Source of the DNA: Nitrobacter sp. Nb-311A
GTDB lineage: Bacteria > Pseudomonadota > Alphaproteobacteria > Rhizobiales > Xanthobacteraceae
Direction: 5' to 3'
DNA: 64,000 nucleotides
NCBI RefSeq assembly: GCF_000152905.1
Contig: NZ_CH672416.1
Coordinates: forward strand, 93,398-157,397
A program made the position numbers and the translations under genes. Position 1 is the stretch's first letter. The number at the start of each line of letters is the position of its first letter. The notes beneath the pieces were generated by a model. The model did not search any database. It had not been told where the DNA came from and saw only the letters and a list, made by a program, of their open reading frames with translations. Shown one piece after another: positions 10,727 to 21,083 of this stretch.

Positions 10727-11464
10727 TCAATTGGTCGGGCAGGGAGGGAAATTGCCAGACGGAGGCGTAGGATAGGTGACGCAGCTGAACTTGCGCGGGC
10801 GGGTATAAGTAGCGTCGCTCAGCGTGATGCCCGCCTTCGACATCACATAGCCGAGGATCGGCTTATAAAGATAGCTGACCTCGCTGAAGATGAGGTACTG
10901 ATTGGGGAGCACTTTGCCAGACGAATCCCGCGCGATGAGTCCTGAAGGAATGCCGACTGTCGACCCCGTGCCTCGCGGCGCTTTGCCCTTGCTCCATTGC
11001 ACCCGCGCCACCGAAGTCGCAGGATCGATATACAGCTCCGAAATCGTGGCCTGCACGGGTCCCGAGGGATAGGGCCACATGATGCCGTAGCTGGCAGCCA
11101 AAAAATTCGTCACGTCGGCATCGTTAACCCCCCTGGACTGCGAGGTGAGATCGGACAGTGTCCGCGCGACCAGCGTGACCTTGCGATTGACGGCCACGCC
11201 TGACGACACCTCGATGGTCCCGAACAGCATCACCAGCATCAGCGGCACGATGATCGCAAACTCGGTCGCTGCCGTGCCGCGCGAATCCCGCCGCAATGCT
11301 GCCGCCTTACCCCTGAGGCAAGACCAGATGCTGGAGCCATTTCCGTTCCGATCAAATCGGAACGAGACTCGAGACTTTTGTTCTGACGCGCCCTCTTCAC
11401 GCGAACCGGCATCCACTCCGCTCGAAAACGCCTTAGACATCGGCTTCACATTCTCAATTTGCAT
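10727..11464 (-). CDS. TadG/TadE-like minor pilin, larger member
   Basis: Pseudopilin-type component of the Flp/tad pilus. The product has 245 residues with a ~60-residue cytoplasmic lead, then a TadE-like signature: RGTAATEFAIIVPLMLVMLFG (the polar Thr/Glu before the hydrophobic helix) and a ~155-residue extracytoplasmic domain. The C-terminus has two cysteines (KFSCVTYP, FPPCPTN). An in-frame ATG at 11440 is an alternative start. It follows the smaller TadE-like gene at 11492 on the same strand and ends convergent to the cold-shock terminator. Confidence 0.82.
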   Translation of the reverse strand: MQIENVKPMSKAFSSGVDAGSREEGASEQKSRVSFRFDRNGNGSSIWSCLRGKAAALRRDSRGTAATEFAIIVPLMLVMLFGTIEVSSGVAVNRKVTLVARTLSDLTSQSRGVNDADVTNFLAASYGIMWPYPSGPVQATISELYIDPATSVARVQWSKGKAPRGTGSTVGIPSGLIARDSSGKVLPNQYLIFSEVSYLYKPILGYVMSKAGITLSDATYTRPRKFSCVTYPTPPSGNFPPCPTN

Positions 11465-11491
11465 ACGCGGCCGTTTCCTGCGTACCCATCA

Positions 11492-12055
11492 TCAGGATGA
11501 TGGCGTCGGAGCTGGATAGGGCTCGTTCTTGAAGGCGGCCGTCGCTGACAGCAGCCGCTCGCCGCTGCTCAGGTTGGCGATGTTGTAGCCAAGCCCCGTG
11601 ACGTATAGCGGCCACTTATAGAACAGCCGCACGACGACGATGTCTCCCGGGCCGCCGGGGTTGTATTTCGTGTTGGTGAAATCTTCGCCCGAGATCGGAT
11701 TGGAGATCTCCACGCTCCCGAAACCGGACGGATAACTCTGGACATCGACATAGATCTTGTTTTCACAATCGAACAGAATACCGGCGTACTTGCAGACGAT
11801 GTTGGTCTTGAAACTCTGCTTTGTGAGATCGGCGATCTGCGCCTGACCGGTCATGATCGTGCGCGCGGAGTCCTGCAAGGCGGTCTCAAGGCTCTGGCTC
11901 GCAAAAAACACCAGTCCTGTCTCGATGATCGCGAACAGCAGCGCGAAGAACATCGGCGCGACGAGCGCAAATTCAACCGCCGCGGACCCACCCTTATGGC
12001 CCTGAAAACGAGCGGCCATCCTTGCTGTGGCCTTGAAGCGGGGAAACGGCGACAT
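11492..12055 (-). CDS. tadE: TadE-like minor pilin, smaller member
   Basis: Pseudopilin of the tad pilus, 187 residues. After ~25 residues comes the TadE motif GGSAAVEFALVAPMFFALLFA, the pseudopilin cleavage and membrane region with its conserved Glu. The remaining extracytoplasmic domain includes two cysteines (NIVCKYAG, LFDCENK) likely to pair. The ATG at 12055 has an AAGGA ribosome site 7 bases upstream; a GTG at 12073 is an alternative. It probably shares a transcript with the 10727-11464 gene. Confidence 0.85.
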   Translation of the reverse strand: MSPFPRFKATARMAARFQGHKGGSAAVEFALVAPMFFALLFAIIETGLVFFASQSLETALQDSARTIMTGQAQIADLTKQSFKTNIVCKYAGILFDCENKIYVDVQSYPSGFGSVEISNPISGEDFTNTKYNPGGPGDIVVVRLFYKWPLYVTGLGYNIANLSSGERLLSATAAFKNEPYPAPTPSS

Positions 12056-12239
12056 CGTGAAATCCTTGCGCACGGCGGGATTTATCTACCGTCAAGGACT
12101 ACCCGAAACTGATTGTGGAAGTGTTTCGTCCGATAGGAGCAGAATGCCCCTCGCCGTATACCGGATATTAACTAATTCTGGATCGGTTTGGCAGGTGCTG
12201 CGCCGGCAGAGAGCCGGGAATCCCGCTGCCAATCGGCTT

Positions 12240-12731
12240 TTATTTTGTAGAGGCGTTGCCGGCCTGCGAACTCAGGTTGTTGGCCTGGTCCATTGTCGCC
12301 TTGAAGTAAGCGGTGCTGTCACCGAGGGTGACCCGCTTCTGACAAATCGGCATGCAGCTATAAGACTCACGCTCCAGGCCGCGATAGACCGTCACCACCT
12401 GATCGCTTGGCCCCTCGACCTGAATGACGCGATCCACCAAAATGCTGCCGGCACGGTCCATCGCAATCACATTGGTTGCGCCATAGCCCTTGCCAGTCAC
12501 GACAACAAGGCCGCCGGGCTGCAGGGTAACGTCGGCAATCAGCGGATTACCGACCACGATCGTCGCGATATGTCCGGGCAGCCTGACCAGCTTTGCCTGG
12601 TCGACATTGACCGAAATCGGCTCACTCGTCACCTCGGCGGGAGCCGCCACCGGACCCAGCAACATCACCGCTGCGAGCGACATGCCGATGACCGAAGCAC
12701 GCGAAGGGCCGTGCAGGGACTTGAACCACAT
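12240..12731 (-). CDS. Stand-alone pilus-formation N-domain protein (RcpA/CpaC N-terminal type)
   Basis: Secreted protein of 163 residues: a signal peptide (VIGMSLAAVMLLGPVAAPA), then a single ~75-residue domain of the kind found at the N-terminus of RcpA/CpaC secretins (VNVDQAKLVRLPGHIATIVVGNPLIADV, with GYGATNVIAMD later). The C-terminal part has two cysteines (SYSCMPICQK) and no secretin domain. The same domain occurs at residues ~55-130 of the CpaC at 15080. A good GGAG site lies 7 bases before the ATG. Probably periplasmic and pilus-related; a role as secretin partner or pilotin is inference. Confidence 0.8.
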   Translation of the reverse strand: MWFKSLHGPSRASVIGMSLAAVMLLGPVAAPAEVTSEPISVNVDQAKLVRLPGHIATIVVGNPLIADVTLQPGGLVVVTGKGYGATNVIAMDRAGSILVDRVIQVEGPSDQVVTVYRGLERESYSCMPICQKRVTLGDSTAYFKATMDQANNLSSQAGNASTK

Positions 12732-13126
12732 ACTCTACTCCGGAACGCATAGGGGCTGAAAAGGCGATGCCGACAGGGCCAGCCCACGACATGAAATCTG
12801 ACGTTAATTGATGAATGAACTGCAAACGCACGCAGGGACAAGCGCTGCCGGCGTCTTGATCCCGGACGGGTGAGCGATTTGCAAAAGCCGCCGCCGCTGA
12901 CATAAGGCGCGCTCGAACGCGGCTGTCGAGTCAAACGCATTTTTATAAATCTCCTTTAAATATAAATTCACCGTGAGACATACTCGGCTCGTTACGGCCG
13001 TATTTCTGCAATCGAATTAACTGCGCTGCAATTCTCCCCTCCTACGTTGATGGCATGGTCACGGTGCTGAGAACGCCGTTGGGACCAAGTGTAGTTCGAC
13101 AGCCACGTGAACACATGGAGCCAGTT
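12732..13126. promoter_or_regulatory. Divergent intergenic region between the RcpA-N gene and flp
   Basis: This 395-bp stretch has no convincing gene. It contains an A+T-rich patch around 12940-12970 (ATTTTTATAAATCTCC, then TTTAAATATAAATTC) that stands out from the surrounding high GC and is the likely place for divergent promoters of the pilin and the minus-strand pilus genes. No exact CtrA box was found here, only a TTAA at 13017. Confidence 0.4.
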
Positions 13127-13297
13127 ATGAAGAACCTTTTTTCGCGCTTTTTGAAGGATGAGTCCGGCGCGACCGCGATCGAATATGGCCTGATCGCCGC
13201 CGGCATTGCCGTCGCGATCATCACCGCGGTCAACACGCTCGGAACCTCGCTGAACACCACGTTCCAGAACGTCCAAGACGATCTTCACAAGAAGTAA
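13127..13297 (+). CDS. flp: Flp/PilA-type major pilin
   Basis: Structural subunit of the tad pilus, 56 residues. The short leader (MKNLFSRFLKDESG) is followed by the Flp signature ATAIEYGLIAAGIAVAIITAV, with conserved Glu-Tyr just after the prepilin peptidase cut site (G/A). The ATG at 13127 has a GGAG ribosome site; upstream in-frame starts (13055, 13115) would give an atypical N-terminus. It is directly followed by a terminator, so it is probably made at a higher level than the assembly genes. Confidence 0.96.
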   Translation: MKNLFSRFLKDESGATAIEYGLIAAGIAVAIITAVNTLGTSLNTTFQNVQDDLHKK

Positions 13298-13321
13298 GCG
13301 AAAGTCTTTCGTTTCGCGATC

Positions 13322-13352
13322 GAAAAGGTCCCGGTCTGCCGGGGCCTTTTCT
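13322..13352 (+). terminator. Rho-independent terminator after flp
   Basis: The hairpin AAAAGGTCCCGG / CCGGGGCCTTTT (one mismatch, short loop) ends in a T run. It separates the abundant pilin message from the downstream cpa genes. Confidence 0.8.
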
Positions 13353-13404
13353 GTTTCCGTGTCTGCTTCCCTTCCATTCGCGCACGAAAGCTGACAGGGC
13401 CGCC

Positions 13405-13548
13405 ATGATCATGTCCAAACCCTCCGTGCCCAAGAAACATTGTCCGCCCCATGATGAACCGACGCAACGGGCGATCCAGACTGTCTGCATGGCGCTGACC
13501 GTCGCCGTCATTGCGATCGTGGCCAGGATTATCGCTGTCTGGCCATGA
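13405..13548 (+). CDS. Small single-span membrane protein between flp and cpaA
   Basis: A 47-residue open frame starting MIMSKPSVPKKHCPPHDEP and ending in a hydrophobic helix (TVCMALTVAVIAIVARIIAV) followed by WP. The N-terminus is short and basic with His and Cys; the predicted topology is one membrane span. It lies between the pilin and the prepilin peptidase on the same strand, with only a weak AGGG ribosome site. Not a family I recognise; location suggests an accessory pilus peptide. An alternative start is the ATG at 13411. Confidence 0.55.
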   Translation: MIMSKPSVPKKHCPPHDEPTQRAIQTVCMALTVAVIAIVARIIAVWP

Positions 13549-13638
13549 CCTTTCCCGTTTCCAGAATGTTCACATCGACAGGATACGATCGGATCCCATG
13601 ACGGATCACGCCGTAAAGGAATCGGGACCGGCTATTCC

Positions 13639-14163
13639 ATGACCCTCGATATCGCACGATTGCTGTTGTTCCCCGCCTTGATGGCATTCGCGGCCGCGAG
13701 CGATCTGCTGACCATGACAATCTCGAACCGGGTCTCGCTGCTCTTGATAGCCGGCTTCCTCCTGCTGGCTCCCCTGAGCGGCATGGGGCTTCACGAGATG
13801 CTGTCCCATGCGGGAGCCGGGCTTGCGGTTCTCGTCGTGGCCTTCTCGTGCTTTGCGATGGGCTGGATCGGCGGCGGCGACGCCAAAGTGGCGGCGGCGT
13901 CCGCGCTCTGGTTCGGCTTCGGACATACGCTGGAGTACCTGGTCTATGCCTCGCTGTTCGGCGGAGCGCTGACGCTATTGCTGCTCCAGTTCCGGCAATG
14001 GCCCTTGCCGGCGTCGCTTTACAGTCAGGACTGGCTTCTCCGGCTGCACGGCAGGAATGCGGGAATTCCCTATGGAATCGCGCTCGCATTCGCCGCTTTG
14101 CTGATCTATCCGGAGACCGACTGGGTAAGTGCGGTCGATCTGACGCGCTTTGGCTTTCGGTGA
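13639..14163 (+). CDS. cpaA: Prepilin peptidase CpaA (type IV leader peptidase, A24)
   Basis: Integral membrane aspartyl protease that cleaves the leader of Flp and TadE/G pseudopilins. The product has 174 residues and several membrane helices. The two catalytic aspartates are in AASDLLTMTISN (about residue 21) and GGGDAKVAAA (the GxGD motif). It lacks the N-methylation domain, as usual for tad-type enzymes. Confidence 0.94.
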   Translation: MTLDIARLLLFPALMAFAAASDLLTMTISNRVSLLLIAGFLLLAPLSGMGLHEMLSHAGAGLAVLVVAFSCFAMGWIGGGDAKVAAASALWFGFGHTLEYLVYASLFGGALTLLLLQFRQWPLPASLYSQDWLLRLHGRNAGIPYGIALAFAALLIYPETDWVSAVDLTRFGFR

Positions 14164-14200
14164 CAGCAAGATCTCGTTAACGCGATTTAGATACGCCTCA

Positions 14201-14216
14201 TTAACCATGCTTTGAC
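14201..14216 (+). promoter_or_regulatory. CtrA-like box upstream of cpaB
   Basis: TTAA-CCATGCT-TTGAC differs from the CtrA consensus TTAA-N7-TTAAC at one base. It lies 65 bp before the cpaB ATG. CtrA activates pilA in Caulobacter, so cell-cycle control of the pilus is plausible but untested. Confidence 0.35.
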
Positions 14217-14281
14217 GAATAAATGTTCAACTCCCGTGACGGCGACGCAAGCGCCGCGCCGTAACGTGGAAATTCAAGCGC

Positions 14282-15064
14282 ATGAACACCGCACGCATCG
14301 TCGTCCTGACCATCGCAGTCGGCGCGGGCGGCCTCGCCGCCTACCTCGCGAGCGGATCTGACAAGAAACCTCAAATCGCTCAGACGGTACAACTTCCGAC
14401 TGTCGACGTCCTGGTTGCGAAATCCGACATTCAACTGGGCCAGACGGTCACCGCAAACGATGTGGCGTGGCAGACCTGGCCCGCGGATAGCGCCAGCAAC
14501 AGCTTCATTCGCCGTGACCGACGTCCGGACGCCACCACGCAACTCGCGGGGTCGATCGCCCGCTCGCCCTTCATCGCCGGAGAGCCCATTCGCGAACCCA
14601 AGCTCGTCAGCGCAAAAGGATCCGGCTTCATGGCCGCGATCCTGCCCACCGGGATGCGCGCGATCTCGACCGAAATTTCCCCGGAGACGGGAGCCGGCGG
14701 CTTCATACTGCCCAATGACCGCGTTGACGTGATCCTCTCGAGGCGGGACAGAAACGCCGATCATCCGAGCGGAGATTCCGTGAACTCGGAAACCATTCTC
14801 AGCAATGTGCGCGTCCTCGCGGTCGATCAGACCATCGAGGAGAAGAATGGACAAAAAGTCGTGGTTGGCAGGACCGCGACGCTCGAATTGAAACCCGAAC
14901 AGGCGGAGACGCTGGCGCGGTCGCGTCAGATGGGAACGCTATCGCTCGCGCTGCGCAGCCTCGCCGACGCCAATGCCCCGGAAAGCAACATCGATGATAG
15001 GAGGCGCGACAGTATCAGTGTCGTCCGTTACGGCGTTCCGACTCAGGTCACCGTGCAGAGGTAG
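14282..15064 (+). CDS. cpaB: Flp pilus assembly protein CpaB (RcpC)
   Basis: Periplasmic, membrane-anchored pilus assembly factor with an SAF domain, thought to interact with the secretin and peptidoglycan. The product has 260 residues: an N-terminal anchor (ARIVVLTIAVGAGGLAAYLA), a SAF domain (about 42-110, starting VDVLVAKSDIQLGQTV), and the RcpC domain with GAGGFILPNDRVDVIL. First of the cpaBCDEF-tadBC gene run. Confidence 0.95.
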   Translation: MNTARIVVLTIAVGAGGLAAYLASGSDKKPQIAQTVQLPTVDVLVAKSDIQLGQTVTANDVAWQTWPADSASNSFIRRDRRPDATTQLAGSIARSPFIAGEPIREPKLVSAKGSGFMAAILPTGMRAISTEISPETGAGGFILPNDRVDVILSRRDRNADHPSGDSVNSETILSNVRVLAVDQTIEEKNGQKVVVGRTATLELKPEQAETLARSRQMGTLSLALRSLADANAPESNIDDRRRDSISVVRYGVPTQVTVQR

Positions 15065-15079
15065 TTAAGGACGCCCGTC

Positions 15080-16579
15080 ATGGAATGGACAACAAAACCT
15101 ACATCAGTGCGGGCCTTCGTGACACGGTCACTCGCCTTCGCGGCAGTGGGCGCATTCACGCTGAATCCCGCGCTGGCGCCGGTGTTCGCGAGCGATTACC
15201 GCGTGTCTGCTGCGACGACCGGCGCAAAGATGCATACACAATCTCTTTCGCTCGGCATCGGCAAGTCGGTTGTGGTGGACCTGCCACGCGATGTGAAGGA
15301 CGTTCTGGTCGCCGACCCGAAAATCGCGAACGCCGTGGTGAGATCAGCGCAACGCGCTTACATCATCGGCGCGGCAGTCGGTCAAACCAACATCATCTTC
15401 TTTGACAGCAGCGGCCAGCAGATCTCGGCCTACGATATCGCGGTTACGCGCGATCTCAACGGCTTGCGCGCCGCGCTCAAGCAACTTCTGCCGAATGCCG
15501 CGATCAAGGTCGATGGTTTGGGTGACGGAGTCATGCTCTCGGGATGGGTGTCGAGCCCGATCGAGGCGCAACAGGCCGGGGATCTCGCCGCACGCCTCGC
15601 CGACGGCGTACAAAAAGTCGTCAACAATATCGCCGTGCGGGGCCGTGACCAGGTCATGCTCAAGGTCACGGTCGCAGAAGTCGCTCGCACCATCATCAAG
15701 CAGATGGGCATCGACCTCAGCGCCAATATGAACTACGGCACCGCGGTCGTGAACTTCAGCAATTCGAATCCGTTCACCGCTCTCGGCAGGCCGCTCGTAA
15801 GTGGAAACAACCTTAGCGGATCCGCCGGCCTGACCAACCTCCTGCCCGGGCAAGCCGGCTATCCCGGTGTGGTTCCGAGCGTGCAGGCCACGCTTCGCGC
15901 CATGGAAAGCGCAGGCGTGATCCGGACGCTCGCCGAGCCGAACCTCACGGCGATATCGGGGGAGTCGGCGACCTTCATCTCGGGAGGCGAGTTTCCCATT
16001 CCAGCCGGCTACTCATGCGATCCCGCCACCCGGGTCTGCCTGACGCAGATCAGATTCAAGAAGTTCGGCATCTCGCTGAATTTCACGCCGGTGGTGCTGA
16101 CCGAGGGCCGGATCAGCCTGCGGGTAATGACAGAGGTCTCGGAGCTGTCGACCGAGAACGCGATGACGATAACGCAGACGATCGGCAACTCGCTCACGGT
16201 ACCCTCAATAAGGACGCGGCGCGCGGAAACGACACTGGAGATTCCGTCCGGCGGCTCGATGGCCATGGCCGGTCTGATCCAGGAGCAGACCAAGCAAGCC
16301 ATCAACGGCTTGCCCGGACTCACCCAGTTGCCGGTCCTCGGGGCGCTGTTCCGCAGCCGCGACTATGTCAACGGGCAGACCGAGCTGGTGGTCCTTGTAA
16401 CGCCCTATGTGGTGCGCGCCGTCGCACAAAAGGATCTGTCGCGGCCCGATGACGGTTTCGCCGACGCATCCGATCCGCAGTCCGACCTCCTGGGCAGCAT
16501 CAACCGCATCTACGGCGCGCCGGGTCGTGTCGAACCAGCGCGTCATTATCGCGGCACCTACGGCTTCATCACCGACTGA
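15080..16579 (+). CDS. cpaC: Secretin CpaC (RcpA)
   Basis: Outer-membrane channel of the tad pilus, 499 residues. Signal peptide (about 15-37), pilus-formation N domain (about 55-130, GKSVVVDLPRDVKDVLVADP), BON/N1-like segment (about 150-195), then the secretin domain (about 265-440) with VPSVQATLRAMESAGVIRTL and QTELVVLVTPYVV. It follows cpaB with a 15-bp gap. Confidence 0.96.
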   Translation: MEWTTKPTSVRAFVTRSLAFAAVGAFTLNPALAPVFASDYRVSAATTGAKMHTQSLSLGIGKSVVVDLPRDVKDVLVADPKIANAVVRSAQRAYIIGAAVGQTNIIFFDSSGQQISAYDIAVTRDLNGLRAALKQLLPNAAIKVDGLGDGVMLSGWVSSPIEAQQAGDLAARLADGVQKVVNNIAVRGRDQVMLKVTVAEVARTIIKQMGIDLSANMNYGTAVVNFSNSNPFTALGRPLVSGNNLSGSAGLTNLLPGQAGYPGVVPSVQATLRAMESAGVIRTLAEPNLTAISGESATFISGGEFPIPAGYSCDPATRVCLTQIRFKKFGISLNFTPVVLTEGRISLRVMTEVSELSTENAMTITQTIGNSLTVPSIRTRRAETTLEIPSGGSMAMAGLIQEQTKQAINGLPGLTQLPVLGALFRSRDYVNGQTELVVLVTPYVVRAVAQKDLSRPDDGFADASDPQSDLLGSINRIYGAPGRVEPARHYRGTYGFITD

Positions 16580-16599
16580 GGCGGGCAAGGAACGAAACG

Positions 16600-17337
16600 A
16601 TGACATCCGTAGATTCCGCCGAACGCCGTAACCTGCGCGTGGCCGTCATCGTCGCCGGCCTCGCTGCCGCGCTGGGTGCCTGCACCCATACGGATCGGGT
16701 GAGCACAACCGCGAGCATTCCAAACGATTATCGTTTGCGGCATCCCATCGCGATCCAGGAGGCCGATCGGACCGTCAATATCTTCGTCGGCAACACACGA
16801 GGCGGCCTGACGGCCGCGCAGCGTGCGGATGTCATCGGACTTGCGAGCGTCTGGCTCCGCGAGGGCACCGGCGCCATCATCGCCGAGGTGCCGGCGGAAA
16901 CCAGGAATGCCCGAGCGGCGGCAAGTTCATTCAAGGAAGTGCGTTCGCTGTTGACCGCAGCCGGCGTGCCACCGCGCGGGATCATCGTCCGGCACTACAA
17001 CCCCGCCGATCCGCGCCTGTTCGCAACCATTCGCCTGACCTATCCGCGAATCGCCGCCGTGGCAGGCCCCTGCGGTGTCTGGCCGGACGACCTCGGTCCC
17101 TCGATCAAAAACAGGGGCTATCTCGACAACAAGCCTTACTGGAATTTCGGGTGCGCCACTCAGCGCAACCTCGCATCGATGATCGACAATCCATCGGACC
17201 TAGTCCAGCCGAGGCCCGAAACTCCGCCCTATACGGCTCGTCGCACCGAAGGTTTCGAAAAGTATCGTAAGGGCTTGACCACCACGACGGACTATCCCGA
17301 AGCCGAAAAAGCCAAACTCAGCGACACAGGCAAATGA
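16600..17337 (+). CDS. cpaD: Pilus assembly lipoprotein CpaD
   Basis: Outer-membrane-associated factor of the tad pilus, 245 residues. The signal region ends in a lipobox (AAALGACTH, Cys about 27). The CpaD core holds YRLRHPIAIQEADRTVNIFVG, a central GIIVRHYNPADP segment and NFGCATQRNLASMIDNPSDLVQPR near the C-terminus, all family hallmarks. Its stop overlaps the cpaE start by 4 bp. Confidence 0.94.
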   Translation: MTSVDSAERRNLRVAVIVAGLAAALGACTHTDRVSTTASIPNDYRLRHPIAIQEADRTVNIFVGNTRGGLTAAQRADVIGLASVWLREGTGAIIAEVPAETRNARAAASSFKEVRSLLTAAGVPPRGIIVRHYNPADPRLFATIRLTYPRIAAVAGPCGVWPDDLGPSIKNRGYLDNKPYWNFGCATQRNLASMIDNPSDLVQPRPETPPYTARRTEGFEKYRKGLTTTTDYPEAEKAKLSDTGK

Positions 17338-18599
17338 TCAGTCACGCTCGCCAGGACGCAGACTCGACCACATCCCCTTCGCCGGGGGCGGAGGATCATA
17401 TTGCACCGGCGCCGCGTGTATCGGTGCAGGCATTTTGCGAGACCATGGACACGGCCACGGCCGTTCAAGCCGCCGGCGAGGATCGGCGGCTGGCCAAGGC
17501 TCACCTCAAGATCCAGATGGGCGGCATGGCCGCTGCCGTGGAGGCCTATCGCTCGGCGCCGACACCGAACGTCATCATTCTCGAAGCCGACGAGCGCGGC
17601 GACATCCTGGCAGCGCTCGACCACCTTGCAACCGTGTGCGACGCAGGCACGCGCGTTATCGTGATCGGCCGCGTCAACGACGTGACGCTGTATCGCGAAT
17701 TGGTCAAGCGCGGCGTCAGCGACTACGTCATCGCGCCGGCGGCTCCCATCGACATCGTCCGCTCCGTTTGCGGCCTGTTTTCAGCCCCGGAAGCCAAAGC
17801 GGTCGGCCGGGTCATCGCAATTGCCGGCGCCAAGGGCGGCGTCGGCGCCTCAACGATCGCCCACAATGTCGCCTGGGCGATTGCACGCGATCTGGCGCTC
17901 GATTCCGTCGTCGCCGACCTCGATCTCGCTTTCGGTACCGCTGGGCTGGACTTTAATCAGGATCCACCTCAAGGAATCGCCGACGCCGTCTTTTCGCCGG
18001 ACCGCATCGATACCGCCTTCGTCGATCGCCTGTTGTCGAAATGCACCGACCACCTGAGCCTGCTCGCCGCGCCAGCGACGCTGGACCGCATCTATGACTT
18101 CGGGGTGGAGGCATTCGATTCGACCCTCGATACGCTGCGCGCGACGATGCCCTGCATCGTTCTCGATATTCCGCATCAATGGTCGGGCTGGACCAGGCGA
18201 GCCCTGATCGGAGCGGATGATATCCTCATCGCCGCGACACCAGATCTCGCCAGCCTACGCAACACAAAGAACCTGTTCGACCTGCTCAAGGCGGCGCGGC
18301 CGAACGACCGGCCTCCGCTCTATTGCCTCAACCAGGTCGGCGTTCCGAAGCGGCCGGAGATCAGCGCCAATGAATTCGCCAAGGCCATTGAAAGCCAACC
18401 GATCGTCAGCGTCCCGTTCGACCCGCAGATGTTCGGATCGGCCGCGAACAACGGCCAGATGATCGCGGAAATCGCGCCGAACCATCGCATTGCCGAAATG
18501 TTTCTGCAGCTCGCTCAACGCCTGACCGGCCGCGGCGAAGCAAAGAAGCCGAGAAAATCGTTCCTGCCGCCATTCATCGAGAAGTTGCGGGCAAAGTAA
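17334..18599 (+). CDS. cpaE: Pilus localisation ATPase CpaE (TadZ)
   Basis: MinD/ParA-like ATPase that positions the pilus machine at the pole. The product has 421 residues: an atypical receiver-like N-terminal domain (about 40-145, VIILEADERGDILAALDHL) and a P-loop ATPase domain with a deviant Walker A, AKGGVGASTIAHN (about 164-176), and VVADLDLAFGTAGLDF. The start overlaps cpaD (ATGA). Confidence 0.95.
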   Translation: MISHARQDADSTTSPSPGAEDHIAPAPRVSVQAFCETMDTATAVQAAGEDRRLAKAHLKIQMGGMAAAVEAYRSAPTPNVIILEADERGDILAALDHLATVCDAGTRVIVIGRVNDVTLYRELVKRGVSDYVIAPAAPIDIVRSVCGLFSAPEAKAVGRVIAIAGAKGGVGASTIAHNVAWAIARDLALDSVVADLDLAFGTAGLDFNQDPPQGIADAVFSPDRIDTAFVDRLLSKCTDHLSLLAAPATLDRIYDFGVEAFDSTLDTLRATMPCIVLDIPHQWSGWTRRALIGADDILIAATPDLASLRNTKNLFDLLKAARPNDRPPLYCLNQVGVPKRPEISANEFAKAIESQPIVSVPFDPQMFGSAANNGQMIAEIAPNHRIAEMFLQLAQRLTGRGEAKKPRKSFLPPFIEKLRAK

Positions 18600-18620
18600 G
18601 TCATTGCGTGGAGTACCGTC

Positions 18621-20087
<1,467 letters not shown>

Positions 20088-20099
20088 GGACGCACGCTC

Positions 20100-21074
20100 A
20101 TGAACTTGCAGACCCTGGCATTGGGATTCATGGCTGCAACCGCGGTGGGCGGCGTCGCGTGGGTTTTCCTGTATCCGGCGCTGTCGGGGGAGATGAAGGC
20201 GGAGAAGCGCCGGGCCGCGTTCGCACGGACCACCCCCGCTATCCGACAAGTCGACAGAGCCCAGCGCTCGCGCCGCGAGCAGATCGAAGGTTCGTTGCGG
20301 GAAATCGAGCAACGCCAGAAACGCGACAGAAAACTCACCCTCAACCACCGCATCGCACAGGCGGGGTTGTCATGGTCGAAAGAGAAGTTTCTGATCGTTT
20401 CCGGCGTTCTCGCCATGATCTGCTTTTCCGTTCCCATGATCTTGGGAGCCGGGCCGCTTGCTGCGGCCGGCCTGGCATTCGCTGCGGGCTTCGGTGTGCC
20501 GCGTTGGCTGCTCGGATTCCTCAAGCAGCGCCGGGAAACCGCATTCCTGCGCGCCCTCCCCGACGCGGTGGACGTGATCGTCCGCGGCATCAAGGCCGGC
20601 TTGCCTCTCTTCGAATCCCTCAAGGTCGTTGTGGCCGATTCACCGGAGCCGTTGAAAAGCGAATTCGCCGCGATCATCGAGACCCAGGCCGTCGGCATGC
20701 CGCTCGGTGAGGCCTGTTCGCGTCTGTACGAGCGGATGCCTGTTCCCGAAGCGAACTTCTTCGGTATCGTGATCGCGATTCAGCAAAAATCCGGCGGCAA
20801 CCTTTCTGAAGCTCTCGGCAACCTGTCCAAGGTGCTGCGGGACCGCAAGAAGATGGCAGAAAAAATCAAGGCGGTGTCGACGGAAGCCAAGGCGTCGGCC
20901 GCAATCATCGGCTCGCTACCGCCGATCGTCATGCTGCTGGTCTATCTATCCACGCCGGACTACATCGCGCTGCTGTGGACTCATCCTACCGGGCGGCTGA
21001 TGCTGGCCGGCTCCGCGTTGTGGATGTCAGCCGGCATCCTCGTGATGAGGAAAATGATCAACTTCGACTTCTGA
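20100..21074 (+). CDS. tadB: Pilus platform protein TadB
   Basis: Inner-membrane platform of the tad pilus; works with CpaF and TadC. The product has 324 residues, with membrane segments at the N-terminus, around 95-135 and near the C-terminus. The T2SF domain (about 165-290) includes LPDAVDVIVRGIKAGLPLFE and QQKSGGNLSEALGNLSKVLRDR. It lies 12 bp after cpaF. Confidence 0.95.
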   Translation: MNLQTLALGFMAATAVGGVAWVFLYPALSGEMKAEKRRAAFARTTPAIRQVDRAQRSRREQIEGSLREIEQRQKRDRKLTLNHRIAQAGLSWSKEKFLIVSGVLAMICFSVPMILGAGPLAAAGLAFAAGFGVPRWLLGFLKQRRETAFLRALPDAVDVIVRGIKAGLPLFESLKVVVADSPEPLKSEFAAIIETQAVGMPLGEACSRLYERMPVPEANFFGIVIAIQQKSGGNLSEALGNLSKVLRDRKKMAEKIKAVSTEAKASAAIIGSLPPIVMLLVYLSTPDYIALLWTHPTGRLMLAGSALWMSAGILVMRKMINFDF

Positions 21075-21083
21075 CGGTGCAGC

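Noticed and set aside
13050-13080. Possible sigma-54 promoter upstream of flp (TGGCAT ... TGCT)
   Set aside because: The GG-GC spacing is 12 rather than the required 10, so it does not fit.
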